DNA of 25,709 nucleotides from DATGFK01 sp040007395. GTDB taxonomy: Bacteria > Chloroflexota > Anaerolineae > Aggregatilineales > UBA2796. Position numbers and translations under genes: made by a program. This document shows positions 1 to 7,763 of the stretch, piece after piece (the stretch's first letter is position 1; the number at the start of each line of letters is the position of its first letter). The DNA lies in the NCBI GenBank assembly GCA_040007395.1, contig JBDTVG010000170.1:1-25709 (forward strand), in the 5' to 3' direction. The notes beneath the pieces are model-generated. The model did no database searches. It was not told the DNA's origin and worked only from the letters and a program-made list of their open reading frames with translations.

Positions 1-938
1 GCGGCGGCACCCATACTCAACGCACCGGCCAGCTCGGAGTGGTCAAGCTGCTGGATAATGCCGCTGATCGCACCTTCGATATTGCTGATATTTCGCTGTG
101 TCAGGCGATTGCCAATGTGCTGGCTAACGCGCTGGAAAACGCCCAATTGTACACATCGCTTGAAAAGCGGGCGAACGCCTTGCAAGCCGCCTACGACGAC
201 CTAAGCCTCGGTGATAAGATCAAAGATGATCTGATCCAAAACCTCTCGCACGAACTGCAAACCCCATTGCACCAAGTGATCATGCAGCTTGACCTGCTCA
301 TTACCGATGCGTTTGGGCCACTCAACCACGACCAGCGCGAGATGATGCAATCTACCGTGAACCGGATCGCGAACCTCGGTGAGTTGATCCGCGATATGGT
401 TTCACTAGGCACGCTGGATACAATGGACATGCGTTTTGAGGAAGCCGCCTTGGACGTTATCGTTAAAGAGACGATTGCCAAGCTGCAACCCAAAGCCGAC
501 AAAGTCGGTTTACAGATTGTGCCGATGATCGAGCCGAATTTGTCGCATGTACGGGCGAATAAAGAACGGATGGCTGAGGCGTTGGAACAATTAATCGACA
601 ATGCGATCAAGTTTAGCCCCAGAACCGAACGCAAAGCGAACCAGATCCATGTGCGTGTCGAAAATACCGCCAGTGCGATGGTTCAGGTCTCTATACAAGA
701 TTACGGAATTGGCATTGCCCAATCGGAACTTGAACGCATTTTCCACAGTGGCTATCAGGTAGACGGCAGCCGGACGCGCCGCTTCGGGGGGACAGGCCTA
801 GGGTTGGCGCTGGTTCGTCGCATTGTCGAGGGACATGGTGGTAAGATTTGGGTAGAAAGCGAAGTCAACGCCGGAAGTCGGTTTTGCTTCTCAATTCCCA
901 AATTTGAACCAAAATCCCAGAACATAAGGCAGCGCTAA
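1..938 (+). CDS. Sensor histidine kinase, GAF-HisKA-HATPase (5' end outside window)
   Basis: C-terminal part of a two-component sensor kinase; the reading frame is open to the left edge, so the true start lies upstream. The first ~55 visible residues look like the end of a GAF sensor domain followed by a linking helix. The HisKA dimerisation domain carries the phospho-accepting His in NLSHELQTPLH (visible residue ~83). The HATPase_c domain shows the N box (LIDNAIKF, ~200), the G1 box DYGIGI (~233) and the G2 box GGTGLGLAL (~262), so the kinase appears intact. No membrane segment is visible in this part. Downstream on the same strand, after a repeat-filled gap, come a small membrane protein and a response regulator (1582) that is a possible cognate partner; that pairing is inferred from proximity only. 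Stimulus unknown. Confidence 0.93.
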   Translation, partial: GGTHTQRTGQLGVVKLLDNAADRTFDIADISLCQAIANVLANALENAQLYTSLEKRANALQAAYDDLSLGDKIKDDLIQNLSHELQTPLHQVIMQLDLLITDAFGPLNHDQREMMQSTVNRIANLGELIRDMVSLGTLDTMDMRFEEAALDVIVKETIAKLQPKADKVGLQIVPMIEPNLSHVRANKERMAEALEQLIDNAIKFSPRTERKANQIHVRVENTASAMVQVSIQDYGIGIAQSELERIFHSGYQVDGSRTRRFGGTGLGLALVRRIVEGHGGKIWVESEVNAGSRFCFSIPKFEPKSQNIRQR

Positions 939-963
939 AGGTGAAGCATTCAGCCACCTTGCC

Positions 964-1059
964 GCCCTCACGCTAAGTCCCTCTCCCAAAGGAGAGGGAC
1001 TTCAAAATAAATTGGAATTTTCTCCCCTCGCCCTGTGGGAGAGTGGTCGGGGTAAGGGC
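964..1059. repeat. Intergenic inverted-repeat element, CCCTCTCC-arm family
   Basis: Occupies most of the gap between the kinase and the next gene. A perfect 12-bp stem (975-986 with 991-1002, loop CAAA) is followed by a weaker stem (1021-1026 with 1037-1042). The ends GCCCT (964-968) and AGGGC (1055-1059) are complementary. The same arm motif recurs at 10251-10353, at 12779-13007 and as a remnant at 14847-14867. It encodes nothing. It looks like a dispersed MITE- or REP-like element; the annotation as a mobile element is inference. Confidence 0.7.
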
Positions 1060-1140
1060 AATGTCGAACAAAAACACTCCTGCGAAACATAAATCGGGGC
1101 TTATGGGCACAATAGGCGCGAGTAAGGAAACAGATTCGTT

Positions 1141-1545
1141 ATGAGCATTTTCGCCACATTGGGTACAATCTTTAATACAGCGTATACTTTATTCTGCTTT
1201 GCGCTGGGGATCTGGGCGGGTATCGCTTGGATTCGCGATCAGCCGTTAGGTGGTCAGTATTGGGGGGCGATCTGGACATGCAGCGGCATGGCAGTCGTAG
1301 GGCTTTTGTTCTGGTTGGCGCGGATGCTTTCTGGTGAAGAATTACGCAGCGTCTATTTGCTCTACGAACTGTATTTTATCATCGTCCTGCCCGGTACTTT
1401 TGCACTGCTGCGCGGGCGCGATGATCGTTTCGCGGCGGCGGTCTTTTGTGGCGTGGCGATCTTTTCGGCGCTGGCTGCTATCTCGGCTGCCGACCCAACC
1501 CGCCATGTGGTCACACCTTTGATTATTCCGACTCCGATTAGCTAA
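1141..1545 (+). CDS. Small hypothetical membrane protein (134 aa)
   Basis: I do not recognise a family. The protein is strongly hydrophobic with about four predicted membrane helices (roughly residues 5-30, 40-62, 70-90 and 94-116), separated by short charged loops such as GRDDR near residue 93. No catalytic motif is apparent. The ATG at 1141 follows an AAGGA-like element about 12 nt upstream, so the ribosome-binding site is only moderately placed. It lies between a sensor kinase and a response regulator, with only 36 nt to the latter, suggesting co-transcription with the regulator and the downstream dehydrogenase. A role in signalling is possible but not shown. An overlapping frame inside it is a shadow. 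Confidence 0.75.
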   Translation: MSIFATLGTIFNTAYTLFCFALGIWAGIAWIRDQPLGGQYWGAIWTCSGMAVVGLLFWLARMLSGEELRSVYLLYELYFIIVLPGTFALLRGRDDRFAAAVFCGVAIFSALAAISAADPTRHVVTPLIIPTPIS

Positions 1546-1581
1546 ATTTGGCTAATGTACTTGTAAAAATAGGGGCAATTT

Positions 1582-2199
1582 ATGACGCGAGTGCTGGTTG
1601 TTGATGACGAAATTGATACACTGAACCTACTCCGAACTATCCTTGAGATCAGTGGCTATGAAGCGTTCACCACGCTGAATTCAGTGGACGCGATCACGCT
1701 GGCAGAAGTCGAACACCCCGACTTGATCTTGCTGGATATTATGATGCCCCTGCTGGATGGCTTTACGCTGTGCAAAATGATGCGGCTGCATCCGGCAACG
1801 GTGAACTTGCCCATTGTGTTTGTGACGGCTTATTCGGCGCTCGACCTTGAGGATCGCCGCAAAGAGGCGGGCGCAGATATGGTCTTGCCCAAACCTATCG
1901 GCATGGATATGCTGATCGAAGCCGTTGAACACGCTACCTCAGCACGGACGGCACTCAAAGTTGCACCGCCGCCACCCGCCCCGGTTGCCACGCCGACCCC
2001 TATTGTTGAAAGCAAGCCAGCCGCCACCCCGGAACCCGCCAAACCAGTAGTTCCACAGCCAACATCGCAACCCACGTTGCAGCCGCCAGCAACGCCCACC
2101 GTGAGTGCTACACCGCCCATCCCATCAGTTGAGATGAAACCAGATAGCGCGAGCACTACGCCTCAAAGTAATCCAAACGGGTCGCAACCCACTAAATAA
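1582..2199 (+). CDS. Response regulator, REC domain with Pro/Thr-rich C-terminal tail
   Basis: The N-terminal ~120 residues form a standard receiver domain: acidic pair D8-D9, phospho-acceptor D52 in LLDIMMP, switch T82 and K104 in LPKP. All residues needed for phosphorylation are present. The remaining ~80 residues hold no DNA-binding or enzymatic domain; they are low-complexity and rich in Pro, Thr, Ala and Ser, as in linkers or surface-exposed tails. The ATG at 1582 has a clear AGGGG Shine-Dalgarno element 6 nt upstream. The stop is 37 nt before the preferred start of the isocitrate-dehydrogenase-like gene, suggesting one transcript. The histidine kinase at the left edge is the nearest possible partner. 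Output is probably through protein-protein contact, but this is inference. Confidence 0.92.
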   Translation: MTRVLVVDDEIDTLNLLRTILEISGYEAFTTLNSVDAITLAEVEHPDLILLDIMMPLLDGFTLCKMMRLHPATVNLPIVFVTAYSALDLEDRRKEAGADMVLPKPIGMDMLIEAVEHATSARTALKVAPPPPAPVATPTPIVESKPAATPEPAKPVVPQPTSQPTLQPPATPTVSATPPIPSVEMKPDSASTTPQSNPNGSQPTK

Positions 2200-2236
2200 G
2201 CTAGCATTGCTAACCAATCGAAAGGATTCTCACCCT

Positions 2237-3313
2237 GTGACCACACGCACTATTGTTGTCTTAAAAGGCGACCAGACCGGGCAAGAACTGCTTGAGGAGG
2301 CGCTGCGTGTGTTAAGTGCAAACGTCATTCGCCGCGAGTTTAACTTTGTGAACTTTGATCTGTCACTGGAAAACCGTCGTGCCACCCAGAATAAGGTCGT
2401 CTATGAGGCGGCGGCGGCGCTCAATGAGTATGGGTTGGGCATCAAAGCTGCCACGATTACCCCTGAAATTGCAGGCGATGTGGGCAGCCCTAATGCCATT
2501 TTGCGCGATGAAATTCACGGCGAAGTAATCTTACGCATCGGGCGGCGTATCCCTTCCGTGCGGACATTCGGCGGAGTCCATGCGCCGATCTGCGTGGTGC
2601 GGATGGCGGTAGACGATGCCTATAACGCTAAAGAGTGGCGCGAAGGTGAAGGCTTAGACGAACGCGCCTATCGTACCGAAAAATTATCGCGGCGCACTTG
2701 TCGCGTGGTGGCAGAGTTCGCCTTCCGCTATGCCGCCCGGACCGGCGCAAAGGTTTTCGGCGGGCCGAAGTACACGGTTAGCCCGGTGTACGAAGGCATG
2801 TTCAAAGAGGAGATCGACGCAGCCGCCAAGCGTCATCCGGCAGTGCCATATGAACCGCAGTTGATCGACGCGACTTATGCCCTCCTCGTTAGCACGTCTG
2901 GCGAAGCGTTGGTGATTCCCACACTCAACCGCGACGGCGATGTGATGTCCGATCTGGTCATGCAGTTATTCGGCTCTATCGCAGGCGCAGAGTCGCAGAT
3001 CCTCGGCTTCAATGATGAATGGGGAGTCCGCGTGGTGGTTGCCGAAGCGCCACATGGCACCGCCCCCGGTTTGCAAGGCAAAAACATTGCTAACCCGATG
3101 GCGATGATTCTGGCAGGAGCCGCGCTGCTGTCTCACATTGAGGAACCAGATACTCAGAAAGCCAGCCGTGCGATCTACGAGGCCACGCTAGAAACTGTCC
3201 ACAACGGCATTAAGACCGCCGATCTGGGTGGGAATAGCAGCACCAGCGAATTCACTGACGAAGTGATCAAGCGCGTGATCACTAAACTCGAAGTCTGGGA
3301 GTCGCTGCAATAG
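2237..3313 (+). CDS. Isocitrate/isopropylmalate dehydrogenase family enzyme, IDH-like
   Basis: Oxidative decarboxylase of the beta-decarboxylating dehydrogenase family (358 aa). A GTG start at 2237 is preferred: AAAGGA lies 10 nt upstream and the family's usual beginning (IVVLKGDQTGQE) follows at once; a longer TTG start at 2207 has no such support. By eye alignment to E. coli Icd, the isocitrate-binding pattern S-x-N-x-x-x-R is kept (S84, N86, R90), with R100, R122, the catalytic K178, and metal-binding D211, D235 and D239. This favours isocitrate over 3-isopropylmalate. The HGTAP motif is at 273-277, but it is followed by Gly-Leu rather than the Lys-Tyr (NADP) or Asp-Ile (NAD) seen in classical enzymes, so coenzyme preference cannot be read. 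It is probably co-transcribed with the response regulator upstream. Confidence 0.88.
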   Translation: MTTRTIVVLKGDQTGQELLEEALRVLSANVIRREFNFVNFDLSLENRRATQNKVVYEAAAALNEYGLGIKAATITPEIAGDVGSPNAILRDEIHGEVILRIGRRIPSVRTFGGVHAPICVVRMAVDDAYNAKEWREGEGLDERAYRTEKLSRRTCRVVAEFAFRYAARTGAKVFGGPKYTVSPVYEGMFKEEIDAAAKRHPAVPYEPQLIDATYALLVSTSGEALVIPTLNRDGDVMSDLVMQLFGSIAGAESQILGFNDEWGVRVVVAEAPHGTAPGLQGKNIANPMAMILAGAALLSHIEEPDTQKASRAIYEATLETVHNGIKTADLGGNSSTSEFTDEVIKRVITKLEVWESLQ

Positions 3314-3359
3314 GGTGGGCTGATTGCCTTTAATTGAGCAATCAACCAGCAAAGATTAC

Positions 3360-3424
3360 GGGCGACCATACAGGATCTCCCCTACAAAATAACTTCTTTG
3401 GGACGGCCTATGTACCGTCCCGCT
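3360..3424. repeat. Double-hairpin intergenic repeat, copy 1 (degenerate left stem)
   Basis: Lies between the convergent dehydrogenase and glycosidase genes. The right hairpin is a 7-bp perfect stem, GGGACGG (3400-3406) with CCGTCCC (3415-3421). The left stem is degraded, but the CCCCTAC core motif remains at 3379-3385. Closely related to the element at 19983-20044. It may act as a bidirectional terminator, though no T-run follows. Confidence 0.65.
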
Positions 3425-3434
3425 GTGCTGATGA

Positions 3435-4559
3435 TTAGCTTTGAATTCCCGATACGCTATCCATAAAGGCTTGCCATCCCAACTTCGGCGTACCATTGGC
3501 TTTGTGCAAGCCAAGTGAGCAGAGATAGGCTTTGAAGTTCGCGCTATCTGGTAAACGATAGTATTGGCTGAGGTCGTTACACAATGATTCGGGCATATCG
3601 TGCAGCATGTAGAAGTCCAGCCACGAAATCTTGTCACCGAGAGCAGCCCACGCCTTAAAGACATTCGTGACAAACGCTGCTTGCTGCTGTTCGGAGCTTG
3701 ATAGCAGTTCCGAAGTAGGATAGCCTACCTCTTGGAGAACCAATGGGCGTGTCCCTGCCATCGCTGCCAGTTTGGGGAAATCGGTCAGGGGCGCATCTGG
3801 CGAGCGCACCACGAAATTTCCCTTCAGTGGATAATAGCTGACGATATAGATATCGCTGGTCGTGTTGAGTGCGGCGACTTCTTTGGGCGATTTCAGCGTT
3901 GCCCCATCGAAGGTGCAGGTTACACCGACCTTGATCCAAGGCAGCACTTTATGAATATAAGCGATGCTGTCTTCGTAAAATGCCTGATACGCTTTCCATT
4001 CACCGCTGGTCGCCAAGTAAACATCGACCTCATTTCCGATTGCCACATAACGGTAATGTGGATTGAGATGAGGGGCGATGGCATCGATCAACGTGTGGAA
4101 GCGCCCACGCACGGCGGGCGAGTCGAACGGTTGCCCATTTAGATCAGTGGGCATTTCACGGCTGACCGTGTTGATAATCTGGATATTCAGCAGCACCTCG
4201 AAGCCACGTATGCCAATCATATAACTGGTCGCCGACTCTAGGTCATCCAAGTTGAAGTGTCCCTGCGACGGTTCGAGATCTTTCCACGTTTTGTCGAGTT
4301 CCACTCCACGTGCGCCTGCGTTATACGCCATATCTACGCCAGTCACATAGGCTTTACCGAGGTCATCACCAGTGGGCATTGGGTCGAGCGCAGGCACAGG
4401 CGCAATCCCTAGAATACTGTGTAGCATTGGCACAGCAGTGGCCTGTTGTGCGGACGCAGCCAACGTTGATGCGTGGGATGGTAACTTAAAAGCCAGCGAA
4501 ACACTCCATACCGTAACCCCTAATAGTAGGATAAGCATTGTGTTTTTTGCGTCTATCAT
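3435..4559 (-). CDS. Secreted TIM-barrel glycoside hydrolase-like protein (clan GH-A type)
   Basis: 374-aa protein with an N-terminal hydrophobic signal/anchor segment (residues ~8-24), then a (beta/alpha)8-type domain. The layout matches clan GH-A glycosidases: strand 4 ends in YVAIGNEVD, giving acid/base candidate E177 after an Asn, and strand 7 carries LVLQEVGYP with nucleophile candidate E277. HFNLDDLESA near residue 101 is also typical of this fold (GH5/GH39/GH53-like). Exact family and substrate cannot be read. The ATG at 4559 is supported by GGAGG 6 nt upstream. It lies 140 nt downstream of the AraC-type regulator on the same strand, so local control by that regulator is possible. Expected to act outside the cytoplasm on carbohydrate. 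Confidence 0.8.
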   Translation of the reverse strand: MIDAKNTMLILLLGVTVWSVSLAFKLPSHASTLAASAQQATAVPMLHSILGIAPVPALDPMPTGDDLGKAYVTGVDMAYNAGARGVELDKTWKDLEPSQGHFNLDDLESATSYMIGIRGFEVLLNIQIINTVSREMPTDLNGQPFDSPAVRGRFHTLIDAIAPHLNPHYRYVAIGNEVDVYLATSGEWKAYQAFYEDSIAYIHKVLPWIKVGVTCTFDGATLKSPKEVAALNTTSDIYIVSYYPLKGNFVVRSPDAPLTDFPKLAAMAGTRPLVLQEVGYPTSELLSSSEQQQAAFVTNVFKAWAALGDKISWLDFYMLHDMPESLCNDLSQYYRLPDSANFKAYLCSLGLHKANGTPKLGWQAFMDSVSGIQS

Positions 4560-4699
4560 CTCAATTCCTCCGAAGTTAACTTAGCGATCAGACACATGGT
4601 AAAGTCGCGCGGCATATCACACGCTGCACTCTGCTTTACTGTGTGCATTGTAAGCTAACTTGATTCGCAGATATTGTAGATTTTCGACATCGTAAGACG

Positions 4700-5494
4700 T
4701 TATTTGCGCCAAGCAGTGGCTCGCACGTGCATGGCATACTGATGGGGTGTCTGCGTAGCAAACCTTTTGAATTCGTGGGTGAAATGTGCTTGATCGCTGT
4801 AACCGTATTCTTGAGCCAATGTTACTAGATCGGTGTCGGGATTATGGAAGAGTGCCTCGCGAGCAGCTTCATGCCGAATTAAACGCGCATAGGCTTTAGG
4901 AGAAATACCCATCCAATGTTTGAACCGCCGTTCGAACTGGCGTTGGGAGAGATTAGACTCAGCAGCTAGCTCACTGAGGCGCATCTGCCCACCAGTTGTA
5001 TACAGTTTTTCGCCTGCTTGCCGAATAGTCAAGAAGTCTTGCTGCGGGCGATACCCGTCCATGACAAACTGTTGAAGTTGGGCGGCAGCTTCCTGATAGC
5101 CGTAACAGCGCACCGCATATTCGATGGTGCGGGCGAAGTCCTGCCAGCGTGTGGTAAGTGGGGTTACTGGTAGAGTGTAAGGATCATCGGGTAAGTCTAC
5201 AATGAGTCGTGTGGCCCAGCCATGTAAACGGATAGCAATGAATTGGCAAGTACCCGCAACGCGCAGATGTATAGGCTTTTTTTGCAGGCCGTTGAGAAAC
5301 ACACGCGGCAGGTCAGCCATCGTTCCGTTATCTAACTGTACTGCATAGGGCGAGCCGCAGTTAAAGATCACCTCAACATTGGTATCGGGCAGTACAGGCA
5401 CACGGTTGTGATCCGCTTGACTTTCCTCAAACGCCCAAATGCACTTTACATCTTGCTGTAAAGGCAGGACAGGCTCAAAACTATGGAAGTACAT
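4700..5494 (-). CDS. AraC-family transcriptional regulator
   Basis: 264-aa regulator. The N-terminal ~150 residues form a ligand/sensor domain (PVLPDTNVEVIFNCG region) of the type often paired with AraC heads in this size class (DUF6597-like). The C-terminal ~100 residues carry the two helix-turn-helix units: the first near 172-192 (LSELAAESNLSQRQFERRFK) and the second near 223-243, with the family signature GYSDQAHFTHEFKRF and the terminal TPHQY. The effector is unknown. The gene is divergent from the oxidoreductase at 5720, with a 225-bp shared intergenic region holding two near-identical hairpins, and upstream of the glycosidase on its own strand. Control of one or both neighbours is inferred from position. 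The ATG at 5494 has only a weak GGGG element upstream. Confidence 0.92.
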   Translation of the reverse strand: MYFHSFEPVLPLQQDVKCIWAFEESQADHNRVPVLPDTNVEVIFNCGSPYAVQLDNGTMADLPRVFLNGLQKKPIHLRVAGTCQFIAIRLHGWATRLIVDLPDDPYTLPVTPLTTRWQDFARTIEYAVRCYGYQEAAAQLQQFVMDGYRPQQDFLTIRQAGEKLYTTGGQMRLSELAAESNLSQRQFERRFKHWMGISPKAYARLIRHEAAREALFHNPDTDLVTLAQEYGYSDQAHFTHEFKRFATQTPHQYAMHVRATAWRK

Positions 5495-5626
5495 AAACTA
5501 CCCCAACCACTTAAAAAGACGCTGAACGTGTACAATGGTATACGGGTGTCTTTCGTTTTCGTTGTAGGCAGCAGCGAACCTTTTGCCTATTTCTGCGTCG
5601 TTTGAATCATCTACGGGTACATTCCC

Positions 5627-5686
5627 CGCCGCTTGCGGCGTAAAAGGAAATTGCAGCTTACCAGATACCCCGCTGCTTGCGGCGGG
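5627..5686. repeat. Pair of REP-like hairpins in the araC/oxidoreductase intergenic region
   Basis: Two near-identical short palindromes 28 nt apart: CGCCGC-TT-GCGGCG at 5627-5640 (perfect 6-bp stem) and an 8-bp stem with one G.T pair at 5669-5686 (CCCGCTGC-TT-GCGGCGGG). Both share the core GCTTGCGGCG and each is preceded by an AT-CCCC stretch. They could be REP-type elements, or sites in the shared promoter region of the divergent genes; the sequence does not decide. Confidence 0.55.
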
Positions 5687-5719
5687 TCGTTCATTATCTA
5701 GAAGAAAGTGAATATCCCG

Positions 5720-6682
5720 ATGACAAATACAATGAAAGCGATCCGCATTCATAGCTACGGCAGCCCCGATGTCTTGACCTACGAAGATGCACCGTGTCCT
5801 GACCCCGGCACAGCAGAAGTATTGGTTCGAGTGTATGCGGTGGGGATCAATCCCGTTGACTGGAAGACCCGCGCTGGCGGGGGCGTGGCCCGCAGATTGC
5901 ACAATCCATTCCCGATGATTCCGGGTTGGGATGTTTCGGGGGTTGTGGAAGCCATTGGGCCGGGCGTAACGGACTTCAAAGTGGGCGATGAAGTCTTCGG
6001 TATGGTTCGCTTTCCAGAGGTTGGCGCTGCCTATGCTGAGTATGTTGCCGCGCCGATAGAGCACTTAGCGGTAAAACCGCACAGCGTCGATCATATTCAA
6101 GCGGCGGCAATCCCACTTGCTGCGCTTACCGCGTGGCAGGCGCTGTTCGAACACGGCACGCTAACCAGTGGGCAGCGTTTGCTTATTCACGGCGCAGCAG
6201 GTGGGGTGGGGCACCTCGCGGTGCAGGTCGCCAAATGGAAAGGCGCAGAAGTCATCGGTACAGGTTCGACGGCTAATCTGGATTATCTGCACACCCTTGG
6301 CCTTGATCAGATTATTGACTATACGACGACGCGCTTCGAAGACGCTATAAACCCTGTTGATATGGTTCTGGATACTGTAGGAGGAGAAATACTTAGCCGT
6401 TCCTTCAACGTTTTGAAAGACGGCGGTGAGCTAATCACCATTGCCGGGACCCCTAAGCCGCCCGATCCGCAACAAGCCGAAAAACGAGGGCTGCGTGCCA
6501 GTGGCATGTTAGTCCATACGGAAGCAAGCCATCTGAAACAGATCGCTCAACTTATGTCTGACGGATCTCTGCTCGCGAACATTGCACAGGTTTTCCCACT
6601 CACGGAGGCTAAACAGGCCCACGAATCGGGCGAACATCGCTCCTTACGGCGCGGAAAGATTGTCTTGCAAGTTCGCGCCTAA
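5720..6682 (+). CDS. NAD(P)-dependent, zinc-free medium-chain oxidoreductase (quinone oxidoreductase-like)
   Basis: 320-aa member of the MDR superfamily, quinone reductase/zeta-crystallin-like branch. The N-terminal GroES-like catalytic domain starts MKAIRIHSYGSPDVL and contains GINPVDWKTR and PGWDVSGVV. The Rossmann domain has the nucleotide-binding glycine run HGAAGGVGHLAVQVAK (157-172). The zinc-ligand Cys and His residues of alcohol dehydrogenases are absent, so a zinc-free NADPH quinone/enone reductase role is likely. ATG 5720 is chosen; a GTG at 5708 and an ATG at 5732 are in frame and cannot be excluded, since the upstream GAAGAAAG element fits either of the first two loosely. Divergent from the AraC-type regulator, which may control it. 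Physiological substrate unknown. Confidence 0.9.
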   Translation: MTNTMKAIRIHSYGSPDVLTYEDAPCPDPGTAEVLVRVYAVGINPVDWKTRAGGGVARRLHNPFPMIPGWDVSGVVEAIGPGVTDFKVGDEVFGMVRFPEVGAAYAEYVAAPIEHLAVKPHSVDHIQAAAIPLAALTAWQALFEHGTLTSGQRLLIHGAAGGVGHLAVQVAKWKGAEVIGTGSTANLDYLHTLGLDQIIDYTTTRFEDAINPVDMVLDTVGGEILSRSFNVLKDGGELITIAGTPKPPDPQQAEKRGLRASGMLVHTEASHLKQIAQLMSDGSLLANIAQVFPLTEAKQAHESGEHRSLRRGKIVLQVRA

Positions 6683-6696
6683 CCATTAACCATTTG

Positions 6697-6746
6697 CGGG
6701 CGACGCTGCCGATGGCTTTTAATCGAAGCTCAAACAGCGTTGCCCG
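6697..6746. terminator. Hairpin between convergent genes (possible bidirectional terminator)
   Basis: An inverted repeat of 12 positions, CGGGCGACGCTG (6697-6708) with CAGCGTTGCCCG (6735-6746), has one mismatch readable as a G.U pair. The intervening loop contains a further short stem (6714-6718 with 6726-6730). It sits in the 87-bp gap between the convergent oxidoreductase and aldolase genes. There is no T-run on either side, so factor-independent termination is not assured. Confidence 0.4.
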
Positions 6747-6769
6747 TTCGCGTGGCTACTCAGACCAGT

Positions 6770-7543
6770 TCAGGGTTGCCGTCCCAACTTGCGCCAGACC
6801 TCTTTGGCTCCTTCGAGCATCAACATAAAATCGTTGGAAGCGGTGATGAATTGCAGACCATTCTCGACCCAGAATGAAACGTCCACTTCGCCGGAAATGC
6901 CGCAGATTTTGCCTGTTTTTCGGCAAGCATCGCGCACGCGCATAATCATCTCGCGGTGAACTTTTCCACCGTCTTCGCTGCGCCAGTTCACACCCATTGA
7001 TCGCGCTAGATCATTCGGGCCGATCCAGCAACCATCTACGCCATCTACGCCGAGGATTGCTTCGGCATTTTCGACAGCCTGCACCGATTCGATCTGAACG
7101 GCGAGAAACACTTCCTGATCGATCTTCTGCCCATATTCCGAGCCGTAGTGTGAAGCTAGCGTAGCTCCCATCGAACGCCCGCCAATCGGTGGATAGCGCA
7201 CGGCAAAGGCCGCGGCACGGGCTTCTTCTACCGTATTAACCATCGGCACGACAATGCCCATCGCGCCCCGATCCAGCAGCCGACCAATGGCGTAATAGTC
7301 ATTCTGGCGCACCCGCGCCATCGGGATCGCCGAGCCGAGACAAATATAGCGAAATGCAACCATTGTGCTGTCATCGTCCCACGCGCCGTGCTGGTTATCG
7401 ACCAGTACAAAGTCGAAACCCGCCCGCGAGAGGAATTCCGCTGCCAGCGGCGATCCCAGCGCGAGGGTCACACCAATGGCAGGTTCGCCCGCCAGCATCT
7501 TGCGTCGAGCGGTATTAATCAGTGGGGAAGTGCCAAGCGTCAC
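6770..7543 (-). CDS. HpcH/HpaI-family aldolase (class II 2-oxo-acid aldolase)
   Basis: 257-aa metal-dependent aldolase of the HpaI/citrate lyase beta-like family, which cleaves 2-keto-4-hydroxy acids into pyruvate and an aldehyde. Visible motifs: catalytic base H52 in DNQHGAW (the family more often has EH), R77 in PMARVRQND, the GAMGIVVPMVNT strand (93-104), YPPIGGRSMG (117-126), metal ligand E152 in VQIES and D178 in WIGPNDLA. These match the HpaI catalytic set by eye. The start is GTG 7543 with GGAG 8 nt upstream on the coding strand. The natural substrate (4-hydroxy-2-oxo-heptanedioate, 2-keto-3-deoxy-rhamnonate or other) cannot be read. Convergent with the oxidoreductase and divergent from the peptidase gene; no pathway partner sits beside it. 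Confidence 0.9.
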   Translation of the reverse strand: MTLGTSPLINTARRKMLAGEPAIGVTLALGSPLAAEFLSRAGFDFVLVDNQHGAWDDDSTMVAFRYICLGSAIPMARVRQNDYYAIGRLLDRGAMGIVVPMVNTVEEARAAAFAVRYPPIGGRSMGATLASHYGSEYGQKIDQEVFLAVQIESVQAVENAEAILGVDGVDGCWIGPNDLARSMGVNWRSEDGGKVHREMIMRVRDACRKTGKICGISGEVDVSFWVENGLQFITASNDFMLMLEGAKEVWRKLGRQP

Positions 7544-7677
7544 GTTATTTTCTCCATTTTTCTGCTCACAGTTTGCTATGCCATTGTGATACGCTAAACG
7601 CGCTCTTTAGCCTATCAACAGTAGCGCTACTTGCCGACTTTATCCACTTCCGATGCGCTGATCGCGCTGATAAATTG

Positions 7678-7683
7678 TATAAT
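7678..7683 (+). promoter_or_regulatory. Candidate -10 box upstream of peptidase gene
   Basis: A consensus TATAAT hexamer lies 81 nt before the ATG at 7764 in the gap between two divergent genes. No convincing -35 box is seen at 16-18 nt upstream, so the call rests on the hexamer and its location. Confidence 0.35.
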
Positions 7684-7763
7684 TGGGCGCGACTTTCCGC
7701 GATGGCATACCTGACATATAGTAGACGTAATAGCGAAGCAGTCGATTTTGGGTGAGGGTTTAT

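Noticed and set aside
5498..6064. 188-aa minus-strand frame over the araC/oxidoreductase gap
   Set aside because: It is antisense to the well-supported oxidoreductase, crosses the REP-like hairpins and has no recognisable domain.
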